A stretch of DNA of 41,083 bases from Natronospira sp. (GTDB taxonomy: Bacteria; Pseudomonadota; Gammaproteobacteria; Natronospirales; Natronospiraceae). How positions within the stretch are numbered: the stretch's first letter is position 1; every line of letters begins with the position of its first letter. The DNA lies in contig PWMQ01000105.1 of assembly GCA_003558125.1 (NCBI GenBank), forward strand, positions 1-41,083, read 5' to 3'. The notes under the pieces were generated by a model. The model searched no databases. It was not told where the DNA came from and worked only from the letters and a program-made list of their open reading frames with translations. Positions 1 to 9,350 of the stretch are shown one piece after another. Made by a program: the position numbers and the translations under genes.

Positions 1-128
1 ACTCCGGCCTCTACACCTGGCAGTTCCTGTTTGAAATGGGCCACGACTACGAAAAGAACTGGGCCGACTACAAGCAACGCGTCGAGCGCGCCGCCAGCGG
101 TGGCGTCAAGCGCCATCCTGGTAAGTGA
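1..128 (+). CDS. DUF971-type protein, C-terminal fragment
   Basis: Only the last 41 codons are inside the window; they end at a TGA at 126-128. The visible tail contains GLYTW and FLFEMGHDYEKNW, which resembles the C-terminal end of DUF971 proteins (gamma-butyrobetaine hydroxylase N-terminal-like domain). In Pseudomonas and relatives a DUF971 gene commonly lies between hslVU and ubiE, and here the next gene downstream is ubiE, so position and residues agree. The family's function is not established; a role in iron-sulfur or protease-associated processes should not be assumed. The 420-base gap before ubiE and a candidate promoter there suggest the two are not tightly co-transcribed. The identification rests on a short fragment and on synteny. 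Confidence 0.55.
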   Translation, partial: SGLYTWQFLFEMGHDYEKNWADYKQRVERAASGGVKRHPGK

Positions 129-208
129 AGCGAAAAAGCTCATAAGATACTTTGCGACCTGAATTAGCCTTGCGGTCGGCACTGCCCAGGTGATCGCCCA
201 CAACAGTA

Positions 209-319
209 GACCTTGGTGCCGGCTGCGATTTGCAAGGCTGTGTGAGGCAGGATGCCGAACCCAGAGCGTACAGGGATGTATCCATAGCGTCCTTGCAAAT
301 CGCTGTCGGCATCAAGGTC
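209..319. repeat. long inverted-repeat element (MITE-like or dispersed intergenic repeat)
   Basis: Two 29-base arms at 209-237 and 291-319 are reverse complements at 26 of 29 positions, separated by a 53-base centre. The outer arm reads GACCTTGGTGCCGGC and continues into GCGATTTGCAAGG; the other arm ends the same way on the opposite strand. The centre contains a small dyad GGATGTATCC. A transcript could fold into a stem of about 29 base pairs. The size, non-coding nature and intergenic position fit a dispersed small repeat of the kind seen in many gammaproteobacterial genomes, but no second copy is in this window. No target-site duplication was identified. Confidence 0.6.
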
Positions 320-513
320 GGGACACACCCATCACCGAAGCGGAACGGTCCTAAGGCTCACTTGGCCGTTAGCTCCCAATGAAAAGCAAACACACGCAGC
401 AATCGTTTGTGCCGCTCCAGCCTTCCTCAATCACGATCTCCGTACGCGGAAACAGATCCGATCCCGCAAGGATCAAAAGCGAACAGGCTTCGCACCCGAA
501 GCCGACTTCCAAC

Positions 514-522
514 TGCTAGAAT
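514..522 (+). promoter_or_regulatory. extended -10 promoter for ubiE
   Basis: The sequence TGCTAGAAT matches the extended -10 form TGnTAnAAT and lies 26 bases upstream of the ubiE ATG. No good -35 hexamer sits at the normal distance, as is common for extended -10 promoters. The same arrangement recurs before yibN and hemH in this window, which strengthens the call. Confidence 0.45.
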
Positions 523-548
523 GGGCGCCCGAGACAGAGGAGCCGGGT

Positions 549-1301
549 ATGGCCGAGCAGGACCGCGCAACGGTGGATTTCGGTTACCAGGAAGTACCGG
601 TGGGTGAGAAGGCCCAGCGGGTGCGGGGCGTGTTCGACTCCGTGGCCGAACGCTACGATGTCATGAATGACCTCATGTCCGGCGGCCTGCACCGAATCTG
701 GAAGCAGTTCACCCTGGCCCGGACCGGATTGCGACCCGGCGACCGGGCCCTGGATTTGGCCGGCGGTACCGGTGACCTAAGTCGGGGCCTGCTCAAGCAG
801 GTGGGCGACAGCGGCGCCGTGGTTCTGTCGGATATCAATGCCAGCATGCTGGGCCGTGGTCGGGATCGCCTGGTGGATGAAGGTGCGGGCGAGAACCTTG
901 CCGTGGTCCAGGCCGATGCCGAGGTCCTGCCCTTCCCGGACCGGCATTTTGACTGCGTCACCATCGGTTTTGGCCTGCGCAATGTCACCCACAAGGACCG
1001 CGCCCTGGCGGAAATGCATCGCGTGCTCAAGCCCGGTGGACGGCTGTTGGTGCTGGAATTCTCCCGCCCCAATGACCTGATCAGGCCCTTTTATGACCTG
1101 TATTCGTTTCAGGTTTTGCCTCGTCTGGGGGAGTGGGTCGCGGGTGATGCCGACAGTTATCGTTATCTTGCCGAGTCCATTCGCAAGCACCCCGACCAGC
1201 CCACGCTCAAGGCCATGATGACGGCCGCCGGCTTCGAGCGGGTGGCGTGGTTTGATCTCACTGGCGGGGTGGTGGCCCTGCATCGCGGCTATCGTCTCTG
1301 A
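549..1301 (+). CDS. ubiE: UbiE/MenG C-methyltransferase
   Basis: This is an S-adenosylmethionine-dependent C-methyltransferase of ubiquinone (and, where made, menaquinone) biosynthesis. It has 250 residues, close to the 251 of the E. coli enzyme. Recognisable blocks are [18 protein letters not shown] near residue 28, the SAM-binding [14 protein letters not shown] near residue 73, the acidic DINASML motif, [19 protein letters not shown], and [15 protein letters not shown]. The ATG at 549 is preceded by an AGAGGAG ribosome-binding site. It heads the ubiE-ubiJ-ubiB group, the usual order in gammaproteobacteria, where UbiJ and UbiB support the same pathway. Nothing unusual was seen in the coding sequence. 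Confidence 0.97.
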   Translation: MAEQDRATVDFGYQEVPVGEKAQRVRGVFDSVAERYDVMNDLMSGGLHRIWKQFTLARTGLRPGDRALDLAGGTGDLSRGLLKQVGDSGAVVLSDINASMLGRGRDRLVDEGAGENLAVVQADAEVLPFPDRHFDCVTIGFGLRNVTHKDRALAEMHRVLKPGGRLLVLEFSRPNDLIRPFYDLYSFQVLPRLGEWVAGDADSYRYLAESIRKHPDQPTLKAMMTAAGFERVAWFDLTGGVVALHRGYRL

Positions 1302-1333
1302 TTCCGGCACCAGGAAACGCCTGGGGGGCGTCA

Positions 1334-1945
1334 ATGCAAATACCCAACATCCTGCTGACAACACTGGAGCGCTCCATCAACCGCGTCCTGGCCAGCGCGG
1401 CCGGCGGTCCCGCTGCCATCCAGGGCCTGGAAGGTCGCGTCATCCAGTTGTACCTTCAAGATCTGGATATTTCGGTCTGGATTGCCTCCAACGGCCGCAG
1501 CCTGCGCCTGTCGGCGGTGGATCCCCAGCGGCAGGATCTCAAGCTCTCCGGGCGCGCCCCTGAATTGCTCAAGGCCGCGCTGGAAGGCCGTGCCGGCGGC
1601 AGCTTCCCGCGCGAAGTCACCGTCGAGGGCAATATGGAGGCTGCCCGCGAGGTGCAGGCCTTGCTGACTGCGATTGATCCCGATTGGGAAGAAGCCCTGG
1701 CGGGGATCACTGGCGACAGCGTGGCCCATGGTCTGGGTCAGGCGACTCGCCAGGTCCTGGCCTGGGGCCGGCAAAGCCGTGACATCCTGGCCCGCAATCT
1801 GGCCGAATACCTGCGGGACGAATTGCGGGCCGTGCCGGACCGCAGCGAGGTGGAAGCCTACCTGGACGCCGTGGATCAACTGCGCGAGGATGTGGACCGG
1901 CTCACCGCCCGTTTTGACCATTTCGGACAGGGGCGCCGTTCTTGA
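1334..1945 (+). CDS. ubiJ: UbiJ, SCP2-domain ubiquinone biosynthesis accessory factor
   Basis: The product is 203 residues (E. coli UbiJ is about 201). The N-terminal half, including the pattern [20 protein letters not shown], fits an SCP2 lipid-binding domain, and the C-terminal 40 residues form a charged helix suited to coiled-coil contacts. UbiJ is known to be an accessory lipid-binding factor of the soluble Ubi complex rather than an enzyme. The gene starts 32 bases after ubiE and its TGA overlaps the TTG start of ubiB by 2 bases, so the three genes are almost certainly translated from one message. Sequence conservation in this family is low, so gene order carries much of the weight. Confidence 0.9.
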   Translation: MQIPNILLTTLERSINRVLASAAGGPAAIQGLEGRVIQLYLQDLDISVWIASNGRSLRLSAVDPQRQDLKLSGRAPELLKAALEGRAGGSFPREVTVEGNMEAAREVQALLTAIDPDWEEALAGITGDSVAHGLGQATRQVLAWGRQSRDILARNLAEYLRDELRAVPDRSEVEAYLDAVDQLREDVDRLTARFDHFGQGRRS

Positions 1946-3585
1946 TTCGTCCACGCCATCTCCTGCGTCTGATACATATCCAGTGGGTCCTGCTGCGTCA
2001 TGGGCTCGATGAAGTCCTGTTCGCCACCCGTGTCTTCAGGCCGTTTCGCTTTTTGCTCTTTCTCGCCCCCTGGCACTGGTTTGGTCGCCGGCGCACGCCG
2101 CGGGCGGTGCGTATTCGTCGGGCCCTGGAAGATCTCGGGCCAATCTTCATCAAGTTTGGCCAGATGCTTTCCACCCGGCGCGACCTTCTGCCTCAGGATG
2201 TGGCCGATGAACTGGCCCGGCTCCAGGACCGGGTCCCGCCCTTTCCCGGGTCCATGGCCCGGGCCGTGGTGGAACGGGCCTGGGAAGAGCCGGTGGATGC
2301 CGTCATTGATCACTTCAATGAAACCCCGCTGGCCTCCGCCTCCATCGCCCAGGTCCATACCGCACAGCTTCGCGATGGCCGGGCCGTGGTCATCAAGGTC
2401 CTGCGTCCCGGCATCGAACGTCTCATCCGGCGCGATATCGCCCTGCTCTACCTGATTGCCGGCCTTGCCCAACGTTATTGGAGCGAAGGCCCGAGACTGC
2501 GGCCGGTGGAGGTGGTGGCTGAGTACGAGAAGACCATTCTCGACGAGCTCGACCTCATGCGGGAGGCGGCCAATGCCTCTCAGCTGAGACGCAATTTTGA
2601 GCGTTCGCCGCTGCTTTACATTCCTGAAGTGGAGTGGCCCCTTTGCCATCCCGATGTGATGGTGATGGAGCGGATCCACGGCATCCCGGTCAGTCGCACC
2701 GAGGAGTTGAGAGCCGCCGGCGTGGATATGAAGACATTGTCAGAGCGGGGGGTGGAGATATTTTTCACCCAGGTCTTTCGCGACAATTTCTTCCATGCCG
2801 ATATGCATCCAGGCAACATCTTCGTCGATGCCACGGATCCCCGGGATCCCCGCTATCTGGCAGTGGATTTCGGCATCGTCGGCACCTTGAGTCCCCGTGA
2901 CCAGCATTACCTGGCGGAAAACTTTCTCGCCTTCTTCAATCGCGACTATCGCAAGGTCGCGGAACTGCATGTGGAGTCCGGCTGGGTTCCGCCGGAGACC
3001 CGGGTGGACGAATTCGAGACCGCCATCCGCACCGTCTGCGAACCCATCTTCGACAAGCCTCTGAAGGAGATCTCCTTCGGCAAACTCCTGTTGCGCCTGT
3101 TTCAGGTGGCAAGGCGTTTCCAGATGGAGGTCCAGCCACAACTGGTACTCCTGCAAAAGACCCTGCTGAATATCGAGGGCCTGGGACGGGAACTCTACCC
3201 TGACCTGGATCTGTGGCAGACGGCCAAGCCCTTCCTGGAAGACTGGATGCGCCAGCAGATTGGTCCGCGGGCGGTGTTTCGGCGTTTCCGCGATGCCTTA
3301 CCCGAGCTCGGGGATGCCCTTCATCGTGTCCCCGTACTGGCCGAGCAGGTCCTGAGTCGGATGGAGAGTGGCGAGCTGGATTTCCGCGCCCACAGTCGGC
3401 AGTTGACTGAAATACAGCGGGATACCCGCCGCCAGCACCGTGCCACCCGGGCGGTGATCGGTGGTGGCAGCCTGATCGTCGCCGCCGGCTTCAGCCTTGG
3501 CAGCCTGCCGGTCTGGGCTAGCCTGGGCGGTGCCGGTCTGGGCGGGCTGTTACTGCTGTTCGGGCTTTATCGAGGCGAGAAATAA
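1942..3585 (+). CDS. ubiB: UbiB, atypical kinase/ATPase of ubiquinone biosynthesis
   Basis: This 547-residue membrane-associated ADCK/UbiB protein is required for ubiquinone synthesis; the family is proposed to act as an ATPase that moves or exposes lipid precursors. Family hallmarks are present: the KxGQ motif (KFGQ, residues 71-74), the alanine-rich loop ASASIAQ near 131-137, the catalytic segment HADMHPGN near 285-292 and DFG near 309-311. Two hydrophobic stretches near the C-terminus (about 485-545) are the expected membrane anchor. The start is TTG at 1942, overlapping the ubiJ stop, with GGGGCG upstream. Length matches the E. coli protein (546). Confidence 0.96.
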   Translation: MIRPRHLLRLIHIQWVLLRHGLDEVLFATRVFRPFRFLLFLAPWHWFGRRRTPRAVRIRRALEDLGPIFIKFGQMLSTRRDLLPQDVADELARLQDRVPPFPGSMARAVVERAWEEPVDAVIDHFNETPLASASIAQVHTAQLRDGRAVVIKVLRPGIERLIRRDIALLYLIAGLAQRYWSEGPRLRPVEVVAEYEKTILDELDLMREAANASQLRRNFERSPLLYIPEVEWPLCHPDVMVMERIHGIPVSRTEELRAAGVDMKTLSERGVEIFFTQVFRDNFFHADMHPGNIFVDATDPRDPRYLAVDFGIVGTLSPRDQHYLAENFLAFFNRDYRKVAELHVESGWVPPETRVDEFETAIRTVCEPIFDKPLKEISFGKLLLRLFQVARRFQMEVQPQLVLLQKTLLNIEGLGRELYPDLDLWQTAKPFLEDWMRQQIGPRAVFRRFRDALPELGDALHRVPVLAEQVLSRMESGELDFRAHSRQLTEIQRDTRRQHRATRAVIGGGSLIVAAGFSLGSLPVWASLGGAGLGGLLLLFGLYRGEK

Positions 3586-3605
3586 GCAGGGAGATTGAGC
3601 ACGAT

Positions 3606-3698
3606 ATGTGGCGACCCAAACCCCGAACCGTTCTTGTTATTGCTGTAATCATGGCGGCGCTGTTTATCCTCGCCCGCGTCGGTACCGCCTGGGGTTGA
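3606..3698 (+). CDS. small 30-residue membrane peptide downstream of ubiB
   Basis: An ATG at 3606 opens a 30-codon frame encoding WRPKPRTVLVIAVIMAALF followed by a short polar tail, ending at TGA 3696-3698. It has a positively charged start and one hydrophobic span of about 18 residues, the profile of a single-pass small membrane protein. It lies 20 bases after ubiB; a GGGAG element is upstream, but the 12-base spacing is longer than ideal. It ends 1 base before the convergent yajL stop. No family is recognised, and translation is not proven. The alternative is that this is simply the 3' end of the ubiB message. Confidence 0.4.
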   Translation: MWRPKPRTVLVIAVIMAALFILARVGTAWG

Positions 3699-3699
3699 G

Positions 3700-4254
3700 T
3701 CAGGGCCGTTGCAGGCGGCCTTCAACCTCTTCCCGTTTCTCACGGCCAAGCAACAGCTCGACCAGATGCAGGGCAAAATCCATGGCGGTGCCCGGCCCGC
3801 GAGAGGTAATGACCTTGCCGTCCTGGACCACCGCCTCCTCACGGTACTCCCCCACCAGATTATCGGTATGGTCGAGAAAGCCCGGAAAGCTGGTGGCCTT
3901 CTTTCCGCGCAGCAGGCCGGCGCTGGCCAGCACCTTGGGCGCGGCGCAGATGGCCCCGGTGAACTTGCCCGACTCCGTCATCTGCTTGAGTAGCTTGATC
4001 ACCCGCTCGTCTTCCTGGAGATGGCTCGCACCGGGCATGCCACCGGGCAATACCACCATGTCGAAGTCCCTCTCCAGGGCCTCGTCCAGATTCATCTCGA
4101 TGCCCAAACGAATGCCGTGACTGCCGGTGACGGCGGTGCCGTCGAGCCCGGCAATGCTTACCTCGACACCGGCGCGTCGCAGCAGGTCAATGATGGTGAC
4201 CGCTTCCAGTTCCTCACAGCCGTCCGCCAGTGGCACCAGCACTTGCTTGCTCAT
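3700..4254 (-). CDS. yajL: DJ-1/PfpI family protein, YajL-like
   Basis: The product is 184 residues of the DJ-1/ThiJ fold. The nucleophile elbow GAICAAP gives the reactive cysteine at residue 103, and the conserved glutamate lies in DGCEELEAVTIIDLL near residues 14-17. GPGTAMDF and LLLGREKREEV near the C-terminus match E. coli YajL closely. YajL is described as a thiol-reactive chaperone/deglycase-like protein that protects against oxidative and carbonyl stress; the deglycase activity itself is debated. An upstream in-frame start exists, but the ATG at 4254 has AGAGGGGG about 8 bases ahead and gives the usual N-terminus (MSKQVLVPLADG). It overlaps the 3' end of yibQ by 41 bases, so it is last in the ctpA-yibQ-yajL run. 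Confidence 0.9.
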   Translation of the reverse strand: MSKQVLVPLADGCEELEAVTIIDLLRRAGVEVSIAGLDGTAVTGSHGIRLGIEMNLDEALERDFDMVVLPGGMPGASHLQEDERVIKLLKQMTESGKFTGAICAAPKVLASAGLLRGKKATSFPGFLDHTDNLVGEYREEAVVQDGKVITSRGPGTAMDFALHLVELLLGREKREEVEGRLQRP

Positions 4255-5020
4255 CGCTCGCCCCCTCTGAAAGGACAGGATCGTCCCCGCCTTCAAGCAG
4301 GGCCGATGCGTTGATCAATTCCACACCACTTTCGGTTTCCAGCCAGGGCAGCCGTGCCTCCAGCACCTCCAGGGTCTCGGGATAGGGATGGCCAATGACA
4401 ACGACTTCTCCCCGCTGGTGGGCAATGCGAATGGCTCGGTCCAGGGCCGCTTCAATCTCCGCCGGATCCCGGCTGCGATCCAGGAAGATGTCCCGACGGC
4501 CCGCCGGCACGGCGTGTTCACGGGCGACATCATAGGCCACGCTGTGCGGCGTGGTGCGGCTGTCGATGAAAAACAGGCCCGCCTCACGCAACTCCTCCAT
4601 CAGCCAGGCCATGGCTCCGGGATGGCGGGTGAGCAGGCTGCCCATGTGATTGTTGACGCCCCGAACGCCCGGAACCGACGCCAGGCTGCGGCGGAAGGTC
4701 TCGCGGAAAGTGGCCTCATCCATGTCCAGTTCCAGCCGCCCGGGCCCCAAAAGCTGATTATTTTCCTTCGCCTGCAAGGGAAGGTGCAGCATGACTTCCT
4801 TGCCGTTCTCGGCACAATCGCTGGCGACCCGCCGGGCATGCGGGGTATGGGGGAGAATGGCGCAGCTCAAGGGCACGGGCAGGTCAACGGCCCGACGATC
4901 CAGCAGCAGGCGGTCACCCAGGTCGTCAATGATGACCGCCATGCGGGGCGTCTCCCCGACCGTGAGGCCCGGGAGACAGCTCAGCAGAAATAATACCCAG
5001 AGCCTGCTTACGAACCTCAC
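4214..5020 (-). CDS. yibQ: divergent polysaccharide deacetylase (YibQ-like), periplasmic
   Basis: The protein has 268 residues with an N-terminal signal peptide (about residues 1-22, FVSRLWVLFLLSCLPGLTVG). The rest fits the divergent polysaccharide deacetylase family (DUF610/YibQ): MAVIIDDLGDR, LSCAILPHTPHA, VMLHLPLQ, GVNNHMGSLLT, FFIDSRTTPHSVAYDVA and VVVIGHPYPETLEVL occur in order. The substrate is not established; an envelope polysaccharide is likely from the fold and export. The start is GTG at 5018-5020, overlapping the ctpA TGA by 4 bases, which indicates translational coupling. The gene order gpmI-envC-ctpA-yibQ is common in Pseudomonas-like gammaproteobacteria and groups peptidoglycan-remodelling functions. 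Confidence 0.9.
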   Translation of the reverse strand: MRFVSRLWVLFLLSCLPGLTVGETPRMAVIIDDLGDRLLLDRRAVDLPVPLSCAILPHTPHARRVASDCAENGKEVMLHLPLQAKENNQLLGPGRLELDMDEATFRETFRRSLASVPGVRGVNNHMGSLLTRHPGAMAWLMEELREAGLFFIDSRTTPHSVAYDVAREHAVPAGRRDIFLDRSRDPAEIEAALDRAIRIAHQRGEVVVIGHPYPETLEVLEARLPWLETESGVELINASALLEGGDDPVLSEGASDEQASAGATGGRL

Positions 5021-6288
5021 TGGCCTTCCGCCATCCGCTTGCCGTCCATGCCACGGAGGACACGCACGGCGTGCCCCAGGACCTCGTCATCGTCATCAAA
5101 GGCCACCGGTTCGGCCGTTTGCCAGGCCTGCCGGGCACGTTCCCCCATGGCAGCCCCTTCCCGTGGCACCGCTTCATCGTCGCGAAAATCCAGGTCCGGA
5201 TGCACGCCATCCTTTTCGATGGCCCGCCCAAGAGGGGTGACATAGCGTGCCGTGGTCAATTTCATGGCCGCTTCCCCGGACAGGGGCATGATGGTCTGGA
5301 CCGAGCCCTTGCCAAAGGAAGAGCTGCCCAGGACCGTGGCCCGCCCGTGATCCTGCAGGGCACCGGCAACGATTTCCGAGGCCGAGGCACTGCCCCGGTT
5401 GACCAGCACCACGATGGGGGCGCCCAGCATCAGGTCACCCTGGCTGGCTTTGTGACTGAAGCGTGCCGAGCGGGTTCGTCCTTCCGCCGAGACGATCACC
5501 CCTTCTTCCAGAAACAGGTCGCTGATTTCCACCGCGCCCCGCAGGATGCCCCCGGGGTTGTTGCGCAGATCAAGCACCAGACCTTCAAGATGGCCGCCGT
5601 TCTCGGTGGTCAACTCGGCGATGGCCTCCCTGGCCTGACGCCCCACCTGGTCACGGAAATGACTGACCCGCAGATAGCCGATACCCGGCTCCAGCAGACG
5701 GGAACGCACGCTGCGGGTCTGAATACGTTCTCTCACCAGCTCCACATCCCGGGGCGCGTCCTTGTCAGGCGACAGCACGCCGAGGGTAATCGAGCTGCCG
5801 GGTTCGCCGCGCATCAGGCGTACCGCCTCATCCAGACTCATGCCCTCGAGGGAATCGCCGTCAACGCTGAGAATCCGGTCACCGGCTTTCAGGCCAGCCC
5901 GTTCACCAGGGCTGCCCGCAATCGGAGCGATCACGGTCACCACGCCGTCCTCCTGGGTCACTTCCAGGCCCAGCCCACCGTAGCGGCCGGAGGTGGTGTC
6001 CTGCATCTGGCGATACTCCTCGGGATCGAGAAAGCCGGAGTGATCATCCAGGCTGGAGAGCATGCCGCGAATGGCATGCTCCATTAGCTCCTCGTCGTCG
6101 ATGGGGTCAACATAGCCCTGGCGTACCCGTTCCAGTACTTCCGCCAGCAGCCGCGCCTGCTCATAGGGCAGCTCCGCCTGTCGCTCCCGCTCGGCAAAGA
6201 CGCCATGGGTGACCGACAACAGGCTTCCCAGCAGAAAGCCGATGGCCAGAACCAGCGCGGTGCGTGTTTTCATCGACATCAGATCCAT
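5017..6288 (-). CDS. ctpA: S41 carboxyl-terminal processing protease
   Basis: This 423-residue exported serine protease has an N-terminal membrane or signal segment (about 8-27), a PDZ domain (about 105-170, with GLGLEV and AGLKAGDRILSVDG), and the S41 catalytic domain. The Ser/Lys dyad is visible: SASASEI places the serine near residue 302, and the lysine is in SSFGKGSVQT at 327, the same 25-residue spacing as E. coli Prc. CtpA-type proteases trim periplasmic proteins and degrade peptidoglycan hydrolases, which makes sense beside envC. Two downstream in-frame ATG codons (residues 4 and 6) are alternative starts; the first has an AGGG element 9 bases upstream. The 136 bases between envC and this gene hold no clear feature. 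Confidence 0.95.
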   Translation of the reverse strand: MDLMSMKTRTALVLAIGFLLGSLLSVTHGVFAERERQAELPYEQARLLAEVLERVRQGYVDPIDDEELMEHAIRGMLSSLDDHSGFLDPEEYRQMQDTTSGRYGGLGLEVTQEDGVVTVIAPIAGSPGERAGLKAGDRILSVDGDSLEGMSLDEAVRLMRGEPGSSITLGVLSPDKDAPRDVELVRERIQTRSVRSRLLEPGIGYLRVSHFRDQVGRQAREAIAELTTENGGHLEGLVLDLRNNPGGILRGAVEISDLFLEEGVIVSAEGRTRSARFSHKASQGDLMLGAPIVVLVNRGSASASEIVAGALQDHGRATVLGSSSFGKGSVQTIMPLSGEAAMKLTTARYVTPLGRAIEKDGVHPDLDFRDDEAVPREGAAMGERARQAWQTAEPVAFDDDDEVLGHAVRVLRGMDGKRMAEGQ

Positions 6289-6424
6289 GGTTGTGCCCTA
6301 TTTCGGGGAGGCCCAGGCAAGCCCTTGAAAGCCCTGTCCTGATACTAGCAAGTCCACGCTTAATCGGACCACCGCCGCAGGCGCAGGTTTCAGTGCTTGC
6401 TGACCGGCGGCGATGATCGACTCG

Positions 6425-7591
6425 TCAGCGGTTCGCGAGCCAGTTGGCGGGGTTGACCGGATCGCGGCCGTTGCGGATTTCAAAGTACAGGCCGCTGCGA
6501 TCCTGGCCACCACTGTCGCCAACAGAGGCGATCACATCACCCGGCCGAACCCAGTCGCCCACTTCGTGGTAGACGGCTTCATTATGACCATAAAGGCTCA
6601 GATAGCCCTCGCCATGGTCGAGAATCAGGACCAGGCCGTAATGCTGCAGCCAGCCGGAGTAAGCGACGCGGCCATGGGACACGGCCCGCACCTCGCTGCC
6701 CCGGTCGGCCTGGATCACCAGCCCGCGCCAGCGCATGCGGCCACCGGCGCGGGAATCCCCAAAGCGGCGCGTGAGTCGGCCGTCCACCGGCCAGGGGAGT
6801 TCGCCACGCAATTCGGTAAAGCGCCGGCCACGGTGCAGATCGGAGGGAATGTCTTCCAGTGCATCCTGCAGGGAACGGATCAGCTGCTGCAGTTCGGCCT
6901 CGTCCTCTTCCAGCCGGGTCAGTCTCTCGCCCCGGTCCCTGAGTCGGGCCTCGATCTCTGCCACCGCTTCTTCCCGGGATTCCCGGGTTGCTTCCATGGC
7001 TTGCAGGGAGTCCCGCTGACGACTGCGGGCCGACGCCAGCTCCTCCAGCGCCTCATCCACTTCCTCGGCCAGGCTGGCAAGGCGGCGGACATGTTCGCCG
7101 ATCCGTTCAATGCGGGCGCTGCGGGCGCGATTGAGATAGTCGTAATAGACCAGCATGCGACCGAATGCGGCCGGGTCTTCCTGGTTCAGCAGCAGTTTGA
7201 GCTGTTCTTCCCGGCCGGTCCGGTAGGCGCCCTGGATCTGTCGTGCCAGGGCCTCCCGTTCGGTGGCGATCTCCTGCTCACGCTCGGTCTTCTCTGACTG
7301 CAGATCATCCAGACGGGCTTCGCGAGCGGCAATATCCGATTCGATCCGGCGCAGTTCGCGGCCCAAGCGGTTGACCTCCTCTTCGGCCGCACGCAGGGCT
7401 TCACTGGCCTGGTCCCGTTGGCCGCGCTCGGCTTCCAGGTTCTCGCGCAATGACTGGATGCGGGATTGCAGCGCCTCCAGTTCCGCCTGGCGGGCTTCAC
7501 TGTCGCTCGATTCCTCGGCATGACCGCTCATTGCCAGCCCGAGGCCAAGCAGGCAGCACAGCAGCAAGGCGAGTGAGCGATGGCGATCCAT
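6425..7591 (-). CDS. envC: EnvC-type murein hydrolase activator (degenerate LytM domain)
   Basis: The chosen ATG at 7591 gives 388 residues beginning MDRHRSLALLLCCLLGLGLA, a clear signal peptide; the longer upstream frame lacks one. A long charged coiled-coil region (about 25-250) is followed by a C-terminal LytM/M23 domain (about 270-388). Zinc ligands of active M23 enzymes are partly missing: the first motif reads RWRGLVI and the last reads LYFEIR instead of HxH, as in E. coli EnvC. It therefore probably does not cleave peptidoglycan itself but activates AmiA/AmiB-type amidases at the septum, as EnvC does with FtsEX. It lies between gpmI and ctpA on the same strand. Confidence 0.93.
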   Translation of the reverse strand: MDRHRSLALLLCCLLGLGLAMSGHAEESSDSEARQAELEALQSRIQSLRENLEAERGQRDQASEALRAAEEEVNRLGRELRRIESDIAAREARLDDLQSEKTEREQEIATEREALARQIQGAYRTGREEQLKLLLNQEDPAAFGRMLVYYDYLNRARSARIERIGEHVRRLASLAEEVDEALEELASARSRQRDSLQAMEATRESREEAVAEIEARLRDRGERLTRLEEDEAELQQLIRSLQDALEDIPSDLHRGRRFTELRGELPWPVDGRLTRRFGDSRAGGRMRWRGLVIQADRGSEVRAVSHGRVAYSGWLQHYGLVLILDHGEGYLSLYGHNEAVYHEVGDWVRPGDVIASVGDSGGQDRSGLYFEIRNGRDPVNPANWLANR

Positions 7592-7717
7592 GAAAGGGTC
7601 CAGTCGAGTTCGTCCGAGGGTGCAAGATAGGCCCGAAGGGGTCGAGCCCGCAAGCACTCCCGGCGTCTACCCAGCAGACGCTGTCAGGCGATGGTTTCCC
7701 GGTCGCTGGATGGAGTG

Positions 7718-9253
7718 CTAGCGCTTGAGCTCGACCAGGCTGTGGCCGCTCATTTCATCGGGAATGGGCTGGCCCATCAGTGTCAGCATGGTGGGGGCGA
7801 TGTCACAAAGCCCACCATCGTCCAGCAAGCGGCCCTGGCGACCCACATAGACCAGGGGCACCAGATTGGTGGTATGGGCTGTGTGAGCCTGACCGGTTTC
7901 GGCATCCGCCATCTTCTCGGCATTGCCGTGGTCGGCGGTGATCAACATCTCGCCACCGGCTGCGCGGATTGCCTTGTGCAGACGGCCGAGGCACTGGTCC
8001 AGCGTCTCGATGGCCTGGATTGCCGCTTGCAGATTACCGGTGTGACCCACCATGTCGGCATTGGCGTAGTTGCTGATGATGAAGTCGTACTGGCCCGACT
8101 CGATCGCTGCCACCAGCTTGTCGGTCACCTCCGGTGCACTCATCTCCGGCTTGAGATCATAGGTCTTGACCCCCGGTGAGGGCACCAGCACTCGATCCTC
8201 GCCCGGATAGGGTTCTTCGCGGCCACCGTTGAGGAAGAAGGTGACGTGGGCATATTTTTCGGTTTCCGCAATGCGAAGCTGGCGCAGACCCAGGGCCGCC
8301 CCGTATTCGCCCAGATTGTTCTTCGGCTGGCTGGGGGGGAAGGCCACCGGCAGATCGAAGTCTTCCTGGTACTCGGTGGTGGTGACAAAGCCGGCCAGTG
8401 CCAGGCGGCGACGCTGGAAGCCGTCAAAATCCTCGGCGGTGAAGGCCTGGGTCAGCTCACGGGCCCGGTCGGCGCGCCAGTTCATGAAGATCACCGCGTC
8501 GTCATCGGCGATCACGCCATCGTCACCGTCGATCCAGGTGGGGCTGAGGAACTCATCGGATTCGTCGCGGGCATAGGCAGCCTCCAACGCCTCGAGGGCG
8601 GTGGCCGAGCGATGCTCGCCCTCACCGCTGGTCATCAACTGATAGGCGGCCTGGATTCGGTCCCAGCGCTTGTCCCGGTCCATGGCGTAGAAGCGGCCCA
8701 CCAGACTGGCGATCCGGCCCCGCCCGACCTCCTGAAACACGGCTTCCAGGGCCTCCAGCGAGGCCTTGGCACTGCGCGGCGGGGTATCGCGACCGTCGAG
8801 GATGGCATGCACGAAGATCTTCTCGGCCCCCCGACGAGCGGCCAGGCGCACCATGGCGTGGAGATGGGATTCATGGCTGTGGACGCCGCCGGGAGAGAGC
8901 AGCCCCGTGATGTGGACCGCGCCACCGCGCCGGATGGCCTCGTCGACGGCCTGACAATAGGCCGGATTCTCGAAGAAGCTGCCATCGTCGATGGCGGCGC
9001 TGATCCGGCCGAATTCCTGCTTGACCACCCGCCCCGCGCCGAGATTGATGTGGCCCACCTCGGAGTTGCCCATCTGCCCCTCCGGCAGGCCCACCCGCGG
9101 CCCGGAGGTGTGAATCAGGGTATGCGGGCAGGATTGCTGCAGCTCGTCCCAATTGGGGGTGCGGGCGAGGCTGATGGCGTTGTCTTCGCCATCCGGGGCC
9201 TGGCCCCAGCCATCGAGAATGACGAGAAGCACGGGTCTGGGCGTGTCGGCCAT
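7718..9253 (-). CDS. gpmI: 2,3-bisphosphoglycerate-independent phosphoglycerate mutase
   Basis: This enzyme interconverts 3- and 2-phosphoglycerate in glycolysis and gluconeogenesis using two metal ions. The 511-residue product (E. coli GpmI is 514) begins [19 protein letters not shown] chose ATG 9253 over a longer frame because it gives the usual N-terminus and has AGGA about 10 bases upstream. The active-site block [18 protein letters not shown] holds the phosphoserine; [18 protein letters not shown] and the late metal-binding motifs [12 protein letters not shown] and [10 protein letters not shown] are intact. It is first in the minus-strand gpmI-envC-ctpA-yibQ-yajL series and divergent from yibN, with a 190-base shared upstream region. 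Confidence 0.97.
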   Translation of the reverse strand: MADTPRPVLLVILDGWGQAPDGEDNAISLARTPNWDELQQSCPHTLIHTSGPRVGLPEGQMGNSEVGHINLGAGRVVKQEFGRISAAIDDGSFFENPAYCQAVDEAIRRGGAVHITGLLSPGGVHSHESHLHAMVRLAARRGAEKIFVHAILDGRDTPPRSAKASLEALEAVFQEVGRGRIASLVGRFYAMDRDKRWDRIQAAYQLMTSGEGEHRSATALEALEAAYARDESDEFLSPTWIDGDDGVIADDDAVIFMNWRADRARELTQAFTAEDFDGFQRRRLALAGFVTTTEYQEDFDLPVAFPPSQPKNNLGEYGAALGLRQLRIAETEKYAHVTFFLNGGREEPYPGEDRVLVPSPGVKTYDLKPEMSAPEVTDKLVAAIESGQYDFIISNYANADMVGHTGNLQAAIQAIETLDQCLGRLHKAIRAAGGEMLITADHGNAEKMADAETGQAHTAHTTNLVPLVYVGRQGRLLDDGGLCDIAPTMLTLMGQPIPDEMSGHSLVELKR

Positions 9254-9341
9254 GTCGTATCCTGGTCTGATCTTTGCGGGGGCCGCAAGTGTATTGAAAT
9301 CCGGCCCGATTTGCATCCCGGCGGTCCTGTTCGCGGGGCCC

Positions 9342-9350
9342 TGCTATAAT
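9342..9350 (+). promoter_or_regulatory. extended -10 promoter for yibN-grxC-secB-gpsA
   Basis: TGCTATAAT is a perfect TATAAT hexamer with the TGn extension, 93 bases upstream of the yibN ATG in the divergent gpmI/yibN gap. There is no strong -35 at 17 bases. The position and perfect match make it the best promoter candidate in the window. Confidence 0.6.

Larger units (their letters stand above)
129..548. other. intergenic block upstream of ubiE
   Basis: This is a 420-base gap with no convincing gene. It contains the long inverted repeat at 209-319 (listed separately), a perfect 7-base-pair hairpin at 486-492/497-503 with a 4-base loop and no T-run after it, and an extended -10 promoter at 514-522. 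A 69-codon minus-strand reading frame crosses the inverted repeat, but it has no family resemblance and is best explained as a by-product of the repeat. Confidence 0.6.

Noticed and set aside
106-315. 69-codon minus-strand reading frame upstream of ubiE
   Set aside because: It lies across the inverted-repeat element, has no recognisable features or ribosome-binding site, and its sequence follows from the repeat.
7592-7657. Longer envC start at 7657
   Set aside because: It would bury the signal peptide behind 22 residues of atypical sequence.
8246-9349. 367-codon plus-strand frame opposite gpmI
   Set aside because: Shadow of gpmI; no family resemblance and no start signal.
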